Below are positions 38,144 to 46,645 of a stretch of DNA of 64,000 bases, piece by piece. The position numbers and the translations under genes are program-made. The notes under the pieces are model-generated. The model was not told the DNA's origin. It saw only the letters and a program-made list of their open reading frames with translations, and ran no database searches. This stretch comes from Lysobacterales bacterium. GTDB lineage: Bacteria; Pseudomonadota; Gammaproteobacteria; Xanthomonadales; SZUA-36. Numbering within the stretch: position 1 is the stretch's first letter; every line of letters starts with the position of its first letter. The stretch covers positions 24,831 through 88,830 of the forward strand of contig JAKITK010000008.1 in the NCBI GenBank assembly GCA_021648125.1. The letters run 5' to 3'.

Positions 38144-39505
38144 ATGAAGATATGCATTGTAGGCGCGGGAATATCAGGACTTGCCACCGCTAAAGCAATT
38201 TTAGATAAAAATCCTGAAACAGAAATTATCATTTTCGAATCCAGCGACAGGGTTGGCGGCAAGGTATGGACTGAGAAAACCGAAGGTGGGTATTTGTGTG
38301 AAGGCGGGGTTAATGGTTTCCTTGATAAGATTCCGCAAACGCTGGATTTATGTCAACAGGCGGGTATTACGGCGTTGCCAGCTGAGCATGCGGCGAAAAA
38401 ACGCTTTGTGTACTCTCGCGGCGCATTGCATAAGCTACCGGAAAAGCCTTGGGAGTTTTTCACCTCGGATTTGTTAACGGTTCCCGGTCGTTTGCGGGTG
38501 ATGTATGAAATATTCGCCGGTGGTACCAACAACCCGGATGAAAGCCTGCAGGAATTTGCTACCCGCCGACTCGGTCGTGAGGCTTTTGAACGCCTGATAG
38601 ACCCAATGGCATCGGGAGTATTTGCCGGTGATGCAGAAAAACTCAGCTTACGCAGCTGTTTTCCCCGAATTCACCAGGTGGAGGCTGAATACGGGAGTCT
38701 GATTCGCGGTCTTCTCAAGTTACAATCCAAAGCTCGTTCGCAAGGCAGTTCAAAACAACCCGGCCCAGGCCCGGGCGGTACTCTGACATCGTTTGCTGAT
38801 GGAATGAGTGCATTAACCGATGCGCTAGCAAGCCAGCTGGGGCCACGAATTAGAACCGCCACCGCAATCCAGTCGATTAGTCGTGCAGCTAATCGCTACT
38901 TGATACAGACCAACGATGGCAGCGAACATGAATGTGACACGCTGATACTGGCATCACCGGCATACACCCAAGCGCGCATGCTGGAGGACTTAGACTCGGA
39001 TTTGGCGAGCCTGCTGATGGGTATTCCTTACCCGCCGCTAGCGGTTTGTTGCTTTGGTTATCAACAGCGGCATGTTGGCAAGGTTCTTGATGGTTTTGGT
39101 TACTTGGTGCCGTCAACAGAAAAACGCGCGGTTTTAGGCACTCTAATAGATTCCAACCTGTTTCCTGGCAGAGCACCGCAAGGGGCCGTGCTTTTGCGCA
39201 GCATGATAGGCGGTGCCAGAAGGCCTGAGTTGGCATTGTTGCCAGACCAACAACTCATAAGCCAGTTACAAACCGACCTTCGCGATATTCTTGGGCTCAA
39301 GGCAGATCCCGATTTCATTCGTATATTCGGGCATGAAAAAGCCATCCCTCAATATGTGGTTGGACACGCCGGGCGGTTAACTCAGATTGAAGAAAAGTTA
39401 CAAGCACACCCGGGATTAATTCTTACCGGCAATGCGTTTAAAGGTGTCAGCCTGAACGACTGTGTAGTCAATGCCGGAAAAATTGCCGCGGCACTACCGC
39501 TATAA
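38144..39505 (+). CDS. hemY: Protoporphyrinogen oxidase (HemY/PPOX type)
   Basis: A 453-residue FAD enzyme that oxidises protoporphyrinogen IX to protoporphyrin IX with oxygen, the penultimate step of heme synthesis. The FAD motif VGAGISGLATA starts near residue 4, then FESSDRVGGKVWT, and the C-terminal FAD-binding end LTGNAFKGVSLNDCV is typical of PPOX. It is transcribed away from the POT transporter gene across a 239-base gap (from POT ATG 37904) that has no other gene. An amine-oxidase-family relative is the alternative, but the C-terminal motif favours PPOX. Confidence 0.9.
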   Translation: MKICIVGAGISGLATAKAILDKNPETEIIIFESSDRVGGKVWTEKTEGGYLCEGGVNGFLDKIPQTLDLCQQAGITALPAEHAAKKRFVYSRGALHKLPEKPWEFFTSDLLTVPGRLRVMYEIFAGGTNNPDESLQEFATRRLGREAFERLIDPMASGVFAGDAEKLSLRSCFPRIHQVEAEYGSLIRGLLKLQSKARSQGSSKQPGPGPGGTLTSFADGMSALTDALASQLGPRIRTATAIQSISRAANRYLIQTNDGSEHECDTLILASPAYTQARMLEDLDSDLASLLMGIPYPPLAVCCFGYQQRHVGKVLDGFGYLVPSTEKRAVLGTLIDSNLFPGRAPQGAVLLRSMIGGARRPELALLPDQQLISQLQTDLRDILGLKADPDFIRIFGHEKAIPQYVVGHAGRLTQIEEKLQAHPGLILTGNAFKGVSLNDCVVNAGKIAAALPL

Positions 39506-39619
39506 AAAAGCTTGTCCTAAGACGCGGCAGAAGCGCACCCACCTGAATTCACTTTGCAGTACACTAAGCCATTTAACGGGACTAAAGCGGTAATTTAATG
39601 AAAAAAGAGGAGTTATAAA

Positions 39620-40480
39620 ATGCGCTGGAAATCAGGACGCAGAAGCACCAATGTAGATGACCGCCGTGGCCGCCGTCGTGGTGGTGGGAAAATGGGCGGC
39701 AGCCTCGGAATGATTGTGATCGTGTTGGTGGGTTCTTATTTTTTCGGAATAAATCCGGCTACCCTGTTTCAGGCAGAAAAAGTCATCAGCCAAATGCTGC
39801 CACCTAGTTCAAAAGTTGATAAAAACTGGAAACCAACAGAAAAACAACAGCAATTGGCAGACTTCACCACCGTTGTGCTTGCTAGCACCGAAGATACCTG
39901 GAGGAAGGTTTTTTCCGCCAGCGGTAAGCGTTATGTTGACCCTACTCTAGTGATGTACACCGATGCGGTGAATTCGGGTTGCGGATCAGCATCCTCACAG
40001 ATGGGGCCATTTTATTGTGGTGCGGGCCAGAAGATTTATATCGATTTAAGTTTTTATGATGACCTAAAAAACAAATATGGTGCTGGCGGCGATTTTGCCC
40101 AGGCTTATGTAATAGCCCATGAGGTTGGCCACCATATACAGAAAATCATCGGGGTTTCAGATCAGGTCGGTAAGGCAAAGCGTGGCCGTAGCAAGGCTGA
40201 GGTGAATGCGCTTTCGGTAAGAGTTGAGCTACAGGCGGATTGTTTTTCCGGTATTTGGGGTTATCACAACCAGGATATTCTTGATCCGGGTGATATCGAA
40301 GAGGCGCTGACTGCTGCAAGTGCAATCGGTGATGACCGCCTGCAGCGAGAAGCCAGGGGAAGGGTTATGCCTGAAAGCTTTACCCACGGGACCTCCGAAC
40401 AACGAGTTCGATGGTTTAAGACTGGCTTTCAGAGTGGCAAAATGAGTGATTGTGATACATTTAATGCAGCACGCCTGTAG
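39620..40480 (+). CDS. ypfJ: Neutral zinc metallopeptidase, YpfJ family
   Basis: A 286-residue protein: an N-terminal Arg-rich segment (RSTNVDDRRGRRRGGG), one membrane segment near residues 32-48, then a peptidase domain with the zinc motif AHEVGHHIQ (HExxH) and a downstream ELQADCFSG with the third ligand. A strong ribosome site (GAGGAG) precedes ATG 39620. The family (PF04228) is conserved but poorly studied; substrates are unknown. It stands alone between hemY and an ABM-domain gene. Confidence 0.9.
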   Translation: MRWKSGRRSTNVDDRRGRRRGGGKMGGSLGMIVIVLVGSYFFGINPATLFQAEKVISQMLPPSSKVDKNWKPTEKQQQLADFTTVVLASTEDTWRKVFSASGKRYVDPTLVMYTDAVNSGCGSASSQMGPFYCGAGQKIYIDLSFYDDLKNKYGAGGDFAQAYVIAHEVGHHIQKIIGVSDQVGKAKRGRSKAEVNALSVRVELQADCFSGIWGYHNQDILDPGDIEEALTAASAIGDDRLQREARGRVMPESFTHGTSEQRVRWFKTGFQSGKMSDCDTFNAARL

Positions 40481-40538
40481 AGGGGTACCGGATTGAAGCT
40501 CAGCAAGACACTTTTTTAGTTAACAGGACAGCAGCACT

Positions 40539-40838
40539 ATGTATTTAGTAGTTTTTACCGCCGAATTGATTGAACCTGATCAGCATTATTTTGCGATGGC
40601 AGAAAAACTGCGCCAGCTGGCTTTCGATGACTATGGTTGTCTGGGTTTTGAGGCGGTCAGTGAAGGCACATCCGAAATTGCCATTTCCCGCTGGGACTCA
40701 CTGGAAGATATCCGCCGCTGGAAACAGGATCCGGTACATAAAAGCGCCCAAAACCTGGCCAATAAGTGGTACAAAAGCTGGAAAGTCAGCATCACCAAAG
40801 TCACAAAAGAATACAGCGGCATCCCCAAAAATTCGTAG
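40539..40838 (+). CDS. Antibiotic-biosynthesis-monooxygenase (ABM) domain protein
   Basis: A 99-residue ferredoxin-fold protein with the ABM layout: MYLVVFTAELIEPDQHYF at the start, then FEAVSEGTSEIAISRWDSLEDI and a Trp-rich helix. These small dimeric proteins include heme-degrading and quinol-oxidising enzymes, but many have no known activity. Nothing in the sequence fixes a function. It ends 18 bases before the convergent rep helicase gene. Confidence 0.8.
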   Translation: MYLVVFTAELIEPDQHYFAMAEKLRQLAFDDYGCLGFEAVSEGTSEIAISRWDSLEDIRRWKQDPVHKSAQNLANKWYKSWKVSITKVTKEYSGIPKNS

Positions 40839-40856
40839 AGTGCCGTTAGCCGCACC

Positions 40857-42848
40857 CTAGCCTCCAAACATTGCTTCCAAATTCGCCAGGTGGGCTTTGG
40901 CGCGGTCTTGTTTTTCGGATATTTCAATTTCTGAACCACTGCCACTACGCAGAATGCACTCTTCCGGTAACTCATCAAGAAAACGGCTGGGTTTACACTT
41001 TAATACTTCACCGAAGCGTTTGCGTTTTTTGGCATGACAGATCGTCAGGGTTTCTTCAGCACGGGTAATGCCAACATACATCAGGCGGCGCTCTTCGTCT
41101 TCACCACCCTCATCCAAGCTCATTTTGTGCGGTAACAACCCCTCCTCTACCCCGACCATAAACACATGCTTAAACTCCAGCCCTTTGGCAGCATGTAGAG
41201 TCATTAGCCGAACCACCTGCCCCGGGTCTTCATCATCATTTAGTGAGGTCATCAAACTGAGCTGTCCGATCAGGTTGGTTAAATTCATCCCCGGCCCACC
41301 ATTCTCGGCCAGTCGGGTAATCCAGCGCAGTAGGTCATCAACATTTTTTTGGCGACGCTCTGCATCTTTAGGGGTTTCCGCTTGGTCTTGTAACCATTGA
41401 GAGTAGTTAATAGCGGTCAGCAAATCCTCAATGGCAGTCATTGGGTCGCCATGTTCGCCAGCCGCGCCCAGGCGTAGAATGGTTGCGGTAAAGTCTTGTA
41501 GCGACTCGGCCATTCTCGGGCCGAGTCGGTTAATACAGTGGCTGTGGCGCGCCGCATCAAGCAGGCCACACTGCATTGCAGCAGCCGTTTCGGCTACCTT
41601 GGCAACCGTACCGGCACCGAGTCCGCGTTTTGGGGTATTTACAACGCGTAAAAATGCGGTGTTATCGGTAGGGTTAATCAGCAGTCGGAAATAACACAGC
41701 AAATCTTTAATTTCAGTGCGATCGAAGAAAGATATACCGCCGCTGAGGTGGTAAGGAACTTGCTGTTCCCGCAGGGCTTGTTCGAACACCCGTGACTGAA
41801 AATTACCCCGATAAAGCACCGCAAACTCACCAAACTGGCTGTTGCGGGTAAATTTCCGGTGCAGAATCTCACTGGTTACTTTGCGCGCTTCATCCTGTTC
41901 ATCTTCGCAGGGAATTATTCTTATCAGCTCACCTTCTGGCAGGGCGCTCCAGAGTTTTTTCTCATGGGTATGCGGGTTATTGGCGATGACCGCATTCGCT
42001 GCCTTGAGCACCCGCCCGCTAGAGCGGTAGTTTTGTTCTAGCTTGATAACTTTTAGCCGCGGGTAGTCAATGCCAAGCTGATTGATGTTTTCCGGCTGCG
42101 CCCCACGGAAGGCATAAATAGATTGGTCGTCATCGCCCACCGCGGTAAATGCCCCGCGGCTACCAGATAATAGCTGTAACAGTCGGTATTGAGTCTCGTT
42201 GGTATCCTGATATTCATCGACTAATAAATACCTTAGTTTTTCTTGCCAGAGCGTGCGAATTTCCTCGCGTTGAAGCAATTGTAGCGGCAGCATAATGAGA
42301 TCATCAAAATCAACCGCATTTAGGGTTTTTAGCTGAGTCTGATAACGCTGGTACAGGCTGAGCGCGGCAATTTCTCCGGGGGAAGAGGCATGTTCTTCAG
42401 CCTCAATGACATCCAGCGCCATATTTTTCCAGCGTGAAAGCTGCCAGCGGGCCTGACGCACAATATCGGCTTTGGTGCCAGGAACCAGCAAGTCGCGCAC
42501 CAACTGCATGGTGTCGCGTTCATCAAGAATACTAATACCGGGGCGATAATCCAACACGCTGGCGTGTTCTCTGAGGATACGCCAACCGAGGGCGTGAAAA
42601 GTACATAGGGTAAGGCCGCGAATATTGTGGTTTTTCAGTCGCTTGCCAATGCGCTCGCGCATTTCGCGGGCAGCTTTATTGGTAAAGGTAATCGCTGCGA
42701 TTTTCTCCGGCGCCAAGCCCATATTGCTGACCAGATACGCGATTTTTTCGGTAATTACCCGGGTTTTACCACTACCGGCTCCCGCCAATACCAGCAGGGG
42801 TCCAGAAAGGTACTCCACTGCGGCCTGTTGTTGCGGGTTTAATTTCAT
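40857..42848 (-). CDS. rep: ATP-dependent DNA helicase Rep
   Basis: A 663-residue superfamily 1A helicase that moves 3' to 5' and helps replication forks past obstacles. It shows LAGAGSGKTRVITEKI (motif I), VDEYQDTNETQYRLL (II), DDDQSIYAFRGA (III), LEQNYRSSGR (IV), LMTLHAAKGLEFKHVF (V) and VGITRAEE (VI). The start MKLNPQQQAAVEYLSGPLLV is typical of Rep rather than UvrD. It is divergent from tdk. Confidence 0.96.
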   Translation of the reverse strand: MKLNPQQQAAVEYLSGPLLVLAGAGSGKTRVITEKIAYLVSNMGLAPEKIAAITFTNKAAREMRERIGKRLKNHNIRGLTLCTFHALGWRILREHASVLDYRPGISILDERDTMQLVRDLLVPGTKADIVRQARWQLSRWKNMALDVIEAEEHASSPGEIAALSLYQRYQTQLKTLNAVDFDDLIMLPLQLLQREEIRTLWQEKLRYLLVDEYQDTNETQYRLLQLLSGSRGAFTAVGDDDQSIYAFRGAQPENINQLGIDYPRLKVIKLEQNYRSSGRVLKAANAVIANNPHTHEKKLWSALPEGELIRIIPCEDEQDEARKVTSEILHRKFTRNSQFGEFAVLYRGNFQSRVFEQALREQQVPYHLSGGISFFDRTEIKDLLCYFRLLINPTDNTAFLRVVNTPKRGLGAGTVAKVAETAAAMQCGLLDAARHSHCINRLGPRMAESLQDFTATILRLGAAGEHGDPMTAIEDLLTAINYSQWLQDQAETPKDAERRQKNVDDLLRWITRLAENGGPGMNLTNLIGQLSLMTSLNDDEDPGQVVRLMTLHAAKGLEFKHVFMVGVEEGLLPHKMSLDEGGEDEERRLMYVGITRAEETLTICHAKKRKRFGEVLKCKPSRFLDELPEECILRSGSGSEIEISEKQDRAKAHLANLEAMFGG

Positions 42849-42964
42849 TTTGTCGGAATCTCAGAATCTTTGTGTATTTGATTTTTCAGTCGAGTATTGT
42901 GACAGGCTTTGGCGTAGAATTGAGAGCGATTTATACTTTTCTTCTTTCGGGTAATTAACAAGCA

Positions 42965-43624
42965 ATGGCAAAGCTCTATTTTTACTACTCCAGCATGAAC
43001 GCTGGTAAGACCACCACCCTGTTGCAGTCCGCGTGGAATTATCGCGAACGCGGCCTGCACCCACTACTGTATACACCAATACTAGATGACCGTAACGCCA
43101 GCGGTATCATAAAATCACGCATTGGTCTGGAGGCACCTGCTACCAGTTTCAGCGCCGATGATGATTTGTTTTGGAAAACTGAGGCCATGCGTGAGCAGCA
43201 GGTGGTGGATTGTGTACTTGTAGATGAAGCCCAGTTTTTGAGCAAGGAACAGGTTTTCCAGCTGGGTGAAATCGTTGATCGTCTGAAAATTCCGGTGCTG
43301 GCCTATGGTATTCGTACTGATTTTCAGGGCGAACTGTTTTCAGGCAGCAAGTATCTACTGGCTTGGGCGGATCATTTACGCGAGCTGAAAACCATTTGTC
43401 ACACGGGCAAAAAAGCCACCATGGTGGTGCGTGTAGACGACAAAGGTTATGCGGTGCGCGAAGGCGCACAGGTTGAAATCGGCGGCAATGATCGCTATGT
43501 GGCGGTTTCTCGTGAAGAATTCAAAGATGTATTTTACGGCGGTAAACGCATTCGCTTTATTGACCCTCCGCGAGTCGATGTTGAGCAACAACAAGCTGAG
43601 ATGCTGGTAGACAACGAGATCTGA
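42965..43624 (+). CDS. tdk: Thymidine kinase, zinc-site residues replaced
   Basis: A 219-residue type II thymidine kinase that salvages thymidine to dTMP. The P-loop is [13 protein letters not shown], the Walker B-like motif is LVDEAQFL, and the lasso region is around [18 protein letters not shown]. In E. coli, zinc is held by Cys145, Cys148, Cys183 and His186 (from memory). Here the first Cys is kept in CHTGKK, but the second is Thr, the third is Ser (VAVSREEF) and the His is Glu, so the zinc site appears lost. The gene faces away from rep and is followed after 8 bases by a small lipoprotein gene. Confidence 0.93.
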   Translation: MAKLYFYYSSMNAGKTTTLLQSAWNYRERGLHPLLYTPILDDRNASGIIKSRIGLEAPATSFSADDDLFWKTEAMREQQVVDCVLVDEAQFLSKEQVFQLGEIVDRLKIPVLAYGIRTDFQGELFSGSKYLLAWADHLRELKTICHTGKKATMVVRVDDKGYAVREGAQVEIGGNDRYVAVSREEFKDVFYGGKRIRFIDPPRVDVEQQQAEMLVDNEI

Positions 43625-43632
43625 GGTCTAGA

Positions 43633-43845
43633 ATGCTTAAAATTTTTTCTCTGCTACTGCTGATACTGGCTTTGACAGCTTGTGAGGAGCCCGAGCAAAC
43701 GGCAGATGCGGCTGCTCTAGAAAAACCCACACAAAGGATCATGGAAGAGCAATTTCAAGCTTTGGATAAGGCCCGGGGTGTTGAAAAATCCTTGCAGGAC
43801 GCCGCAGAAAAACAACGCAAGGCGATTGAGGAGCAGGGCGGATGA
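43633..43845 (+). CDS. Small lipoprotein
   Basis: A 70-residue protein with a signal peptide and lipobox LTAC (Cys17), then a charged, helix-prone tail rich in Glu, Gln and Lys (EEQFQALDKARGVEKSLQDA). The function is unknown. It overlaps the AhpD-like gene by four bases (ATGA), so the tdk, lipoprotein and AhpD-like genes probably form one transcript. Confidence 0.75.
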   Translation: MLKIFSLLLLILALTACEEPEQTADAAALEKPTQRIMEEQFQALDKARGVEKSLQDAAEKQRKAIEEQGG

Positions 43846-44210
43846 GCGAGTGCAAAACACATCCTTTTGAGGATTTTCAACAACGCCGTGAAGCCGGTAA
43901 CCAGAAAGTTCTTAACACCAAAAGCCTTGCTATAAAACGCTTCTTCGGGCTGGATAAAACCGTTTATGCGGATGCTGCTCTTAGTCGCAGGGAGAAGGAG
44001 TTATTGGGGATGGTGGCATCCATGGTGCTGCGTTGTAATGACTGTATTGACTACCACCTGGAACAATGTGTTGCCAACGGCTGGCAGCGTGATCAAATTG
44101 ATGAGGCGATGTCGGTGGCGCTGATGGTGGGCGGCTCTATTGTTATACCCCACACCCGGCATGCTGCTGAAACTCTAGAGTATCTGTTTGAACAACAATC
44201 TAAAAATTAA
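43842..44210 (+). CDS. Carboxymuconolactone decarboxylase / AhpD-like protein
   Basis: A 122-residue protein whose centre contains the AhpD motif E-x11-C-x2-C-x3-H (Glu in KELLG, then CNDCIDYH). In AhpD these residues give thiol peroxidase/reductase activity. The rest (NGWQRDQIDEAMSVALMVGGSI) fits the CMD fold. Expected role: alkylhydroperoxide defence in the cytoplasm, or a disulfide reductase partner. It overlaps the lipoprotein gene. Confidence 0.82.
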   Translation: MSECKTHPFEDFQQRREAGNQKVLNTKSLAIKRFFGLDKTVYADAALSRREKELLGMVASMVLRCNDCIDYHLEQCVANGWQRDQIDEAMSVALMVGGSIVIPHTRHAAETLEYLFEQQSKN

Positions 44211-44238
44211 AAAGGCGATAAGTTAGACCGGCGTTTAG

Positions 44239-44883
44239 TTATTCATCCGTTAACCAAGTATTACCCTTTAAACTCAGCAGCTCACGCATTGTTTGCAAGG
44301 TTTTGATAATATCTGACTGTAATACGCGTGTGACCACCCACAAAGGCACTGGTGCTGCCGGTTTGATGCTAATAAAGTAGACCAACAAGCCACTGTTAGC
44401 ACCGGGGTCGGGGTAGACATTCCAGCCGCCCTGCAGAATTTTTAAATCGCCTGAAATTAGCGTATAACGGATCGCATTATCGTTATATTTTGCCCGAAAA
44501 GTGTAGTCGAGCAGTGGGCTGAACCAGCTGATTTTTAGTTGTTGGTGGAGAATTTCTTCATCATCATCACCATCACCCACCTCATCGCTACTGATAATCT
44601 CGCAGAACTTTAGTTTTTTATGGTAGCGCGGAGCGTTAGGGCAATCACGGATTAGCTTGATAATAGCTTGAGGCGAGGCCGGAATGCGGATAGCGCCCCA
44701 AATTGAGGCAGACCGAGGCTTGGTTTCTAGATCAAAGCTGCCGGTAATGGCTTTCCCTTGTTCTAATTTCCGCAAAGCTGCATCAGTAGAAAGGGCATCA
44801 GCAAAGCTCGCTACTGGGTCATCCTGCGCCAATAGCGACGCAGGGACGAGGGTGAATAGCAGTAGTAGAACTACTGTACGCAT
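44239..44883 (-). CDS. Secreted START/SRPBCC-like protein
   Basis: A 214-residue protein with a signal peptide (residues 1-19, ending LLAQ) and a START-like lipid-binding fold. Typical are ASPQAIIKLIRDCPNAPRYH, FCEIIS, the strand LQGGWNVYPDPG and the C-terminal helix ending LLSLKG. An Asp/Glu-rich turn (DEVGDGDDDEE) lies in the middle. The ligand is unknown. It lies 23 bases after the peroxiredoxin gene, in a stretch carrying a 19-base duplication. Confidence 0.65.
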   Translation of the reverse strand: MRTVVLLLLFTLVPASLLAQDDPVASFADALSTDAALRKLEQGKAITGSFDLETKPRSASIWGAIRIPASPQAIIKLIRDCPNAPRYHKKLKFCEIISSDEVGDGDDDEEILHQQLKISWFSPLLDYTFRAKYNDNAIRYTLISGDLKILQGGWNVYPDPGANSGLLVYFISIKPAAPVPLWVVTRVLQSDIIKTLQTMRELLSLKGNTWLTDE

Positions 44884-44888
44884 TTGCC

Positions 44889-44926
44889 TATCGGTTTTTC
44901 AGCCAGTTATCGGTTTTTCAGCCAGT
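44889..44926. repeat. 19-base perfect tandem duplication
   Basis: The 19-base unit TATCGGTTTTTCAGCCAGT occurs twice without a gap at the 3' end of the peroxiredoxin gene. One copy codes for the last residues (NWLKNR), the other lies after the stop codon. It looks like a recent duplication and shifts no frame. Confidence 0.95.
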
Positions 44927-45431
44927 TGAGCATCGTGTCGGCATCGGAAACCTCAAACGGGTCAGCGGGTGCATCATCCATTATTCCCGCTTCAGAAAAC
45001 ATTTTGCTGATGACACCATCTTCCACAAACATTGAATAGCGCCATGAGCGCGGGCCAAAACCTACATTATCTTTTTTCACCAGCATTCCCATAAGCCGGG
45101 AAAAGTCGCCGGAGCCATCAGGCAGTAAGCGCACATTGTCAGTTTTTTGGCTGAGACCCCATTGGTACATCACAAAAGCATCATTAACGCTCAGGCACCA
45201 AACTTCATCAACGCCTTGGTCTTGCAGTGCCTGGAAGTTGGCTTCATAACCGGGCAGGTGTGAAGTGGAGCAGGTCGGGGTGAAGGCACCAGGTAGGGCA
45301 AACAGTACAATTTTCTTGCCGGCAAAGATATCATTGCTGCTTAGTGGTTGCCAGCGGAAGGGGTTGTCGCCGTCGATGCTTTCATCGCGAACGCGGGTCA
45401 TAAAATTTACTTGAGGAACACTATTACTCAT
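44907..45431 (-). CDS. Peroxiredoxin (Prx5 / AhpE-like)
   Basis: A 174-residue thiol peroxidase with the active-site sequence LPGAFTPTCSTSHLPGY (peroxidatic Cys54; Thr51 two residues before it) and a second Cys at residue 79 that may resolve the disulfide. This matches the Prx5 group, which reduces hydrogen peroxide and alkyl peroxides using glutaredoxin or thioredoxin. ATG 45431 is preferred over TTG 45443 since GGAGAA lies just before it. Confidence 0.9.
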   Translation of the reverse strand: MSNSVPQVNFMTRVRDESIDGDNPFRWQPLSSNDIFAGKKIVLFALPGAFTPTCSTSHLPGYEANFQALQDQGVDEVWCLSVNDAFVMYQWGLSQKTDNVRLLPDGSGDFSRLMGMLVKKDNVGFGPRSWRYSMFVEDGVISKMFSEAGIMDDAPADPFEVSDADTMLNWLKNR

Positions 45432-45562
45432 GTTTTTCTCCAAAAATGTGATTTGAAATGTGAAGGGTCATAGAATAGCACTATTAGGCGCACTAGCGGT
45501 TTGAAAAAAACCTATAGCAACAATTGTTACTGTCTATTGTCCCCATCTGTGGGTTTGGGGTA

Positions 45563-45769
45563 TTAATAATGTGGTGGGACTTCGTGCCCCGGGCTTTCAT
45601 CCGCGCCCGCTGAGCCGGAAAGACCACGCAGACGCTCGGCCAGCGTTTTACTGATGAGTTCGAGCCGTTCGATTTGTTTTTGTTGTTGGATAACAGCCTC
45701 GTTGAGGCTCTCAATGAGGTCGTCCTGAAATGTCAGGCGGGACTCGAGTTCTATTAAACGCTTTTCCAT
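45563..45769 (-). CDS. slyX: SlyX-like protein
   Basis: A 68-residue, mostly coiled-coil protein (heptads in MEKRLIELESRLTFQDDLIE and IQQQKQIERLELISKTLAE) ending in PPHY, as SlyX proteins do. The function of SlyX is unknown. ATG 45769 is chosen because the family starts there; the open frame further upstream lies inside the hemolysin III gene, whose stop falls just before it. It is probably co-transcribed with that gene. Confidence 0.88.
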   Translation of the reverse strand: MEKRLIELESRLTFQDDLIESLNEAVIQQQKQIERLELISKTLAERLRGLSGSAGADESPGHEVPPHY

Positions 45770-45771
45770 GA

Positions 45772-46443
45772 TCAGGCTAAGCTTGCGGCTGATGGCATAA
45801 CATAATTGTAGATCGCTATAAAATGTAGCACACTGCCAGCGAGCACAAATAGGTGCCAAATAGCATGGTTGTATGGGATGCGGTCGTTGGCGTAAAAAAT
45901 TGTGCCCAGAGTGTAGGCGAGGCCACCGGCCAGCAAGAATAGCAAGCCACCAGTGGGGACTTTTATAATTAACTCTGAGGCGGCAAAAACTACGATCCAG
46001 CCCATAGCGATATAGCTAAACAGGGAAAGTTTTTCAAAGCGGTCGTGGAAGAAAAACTTAAAACATACCCCGAACACCGCAATGCTCCAGACGATACCCA
46101 TGAGGGTATAGCCCCATGCGCCTTTCATGCTGATAAGCAGAACCGGTGTATAAGTGCCGGCAATTAAAACATAAATAGCTGCGTGATCTAGTTTCTGGAA
46201 AAATCGCTTGGCGCGTTGCCCGGGAACCGAGTGGTAGAGGGTAGAGGCCACATATAGCAAAATTAGACTGCTGCCGTAGGTGATGGCCGCCGCCAGGCGC
46301 ATGCTGTCTTGTTGGGTTAGGGCCATAATTACCAATAACACTAAGGCCGTAATACCCAATACCGCACCAATGCCATGGGTGACGGCATTAGCAATCTCTT
46401 CGCGCAGGTTGTAGAGGCTGTGATGGTTTTTTCGAGTATTCAT
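45772..46443 (-). CDS. Hemolysin III family membrane protein (YqfA/TrhA)
   Basis: A 223-residue seven-segment membrane protein of the PAQR superfamily. Signature parts are EEIANAVTHGIGAVLGI, STLYHSVPGQRAKRFFQKLDHA and FYANDRIPYNHAIWHLFVL, whose Ser, His and Asp positions form the metal-binding core of the family. E. coli homologue YqfA affects membrane energetics; a true haemolysin role is doubtful. slyX follows after 2 bases. Confidence 0.9.
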   Translation of the reverse strand: MNTRKNHHSLYNLREEIANAVTHGIGAVLGITALVLLVIMALTQQDSMRLAAAITYGSSLILLYVASTLYHSVPGQRAKRFFQKLDHAAIYVLIAGTYTPVLLISMKGAWGYTLMGIVWSIAVFGVCFKFFFHDRFEKLSLFSYIAMGWIVVFAASELIIKVPTGGLLFLLAGGLAYTLGTIFYANDRIPYNHAIWHLFVLAGSVLHFIAIYNYVMPSAASLA

Positions 46444-46645
46444 TCGTTGGTGGCGCCTGATTTAACAAGGCCGGAGCCTTTTTTGTCGCTGAAACAACAC
46501 CTTAACACTAATTCTGATTATCAGACCTAATAAATACTAATGTGTTCAGTGAGGTAGTGTAATAACAGTGACATAGTTGATGATAGGGCAGTAGATCAAA
46601 ACTATGATGTAGCCCCGCTAAGCCTGCCAAACAAAACGCTCGTCA

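Noticed and set aside
46444..46645. Gene or RNA in the 200-base gap between hemolysin III and korB
   Set aside because: No open frame with a family match, no hairpin with a T run; only an imperfect repeat near 46570-46604.
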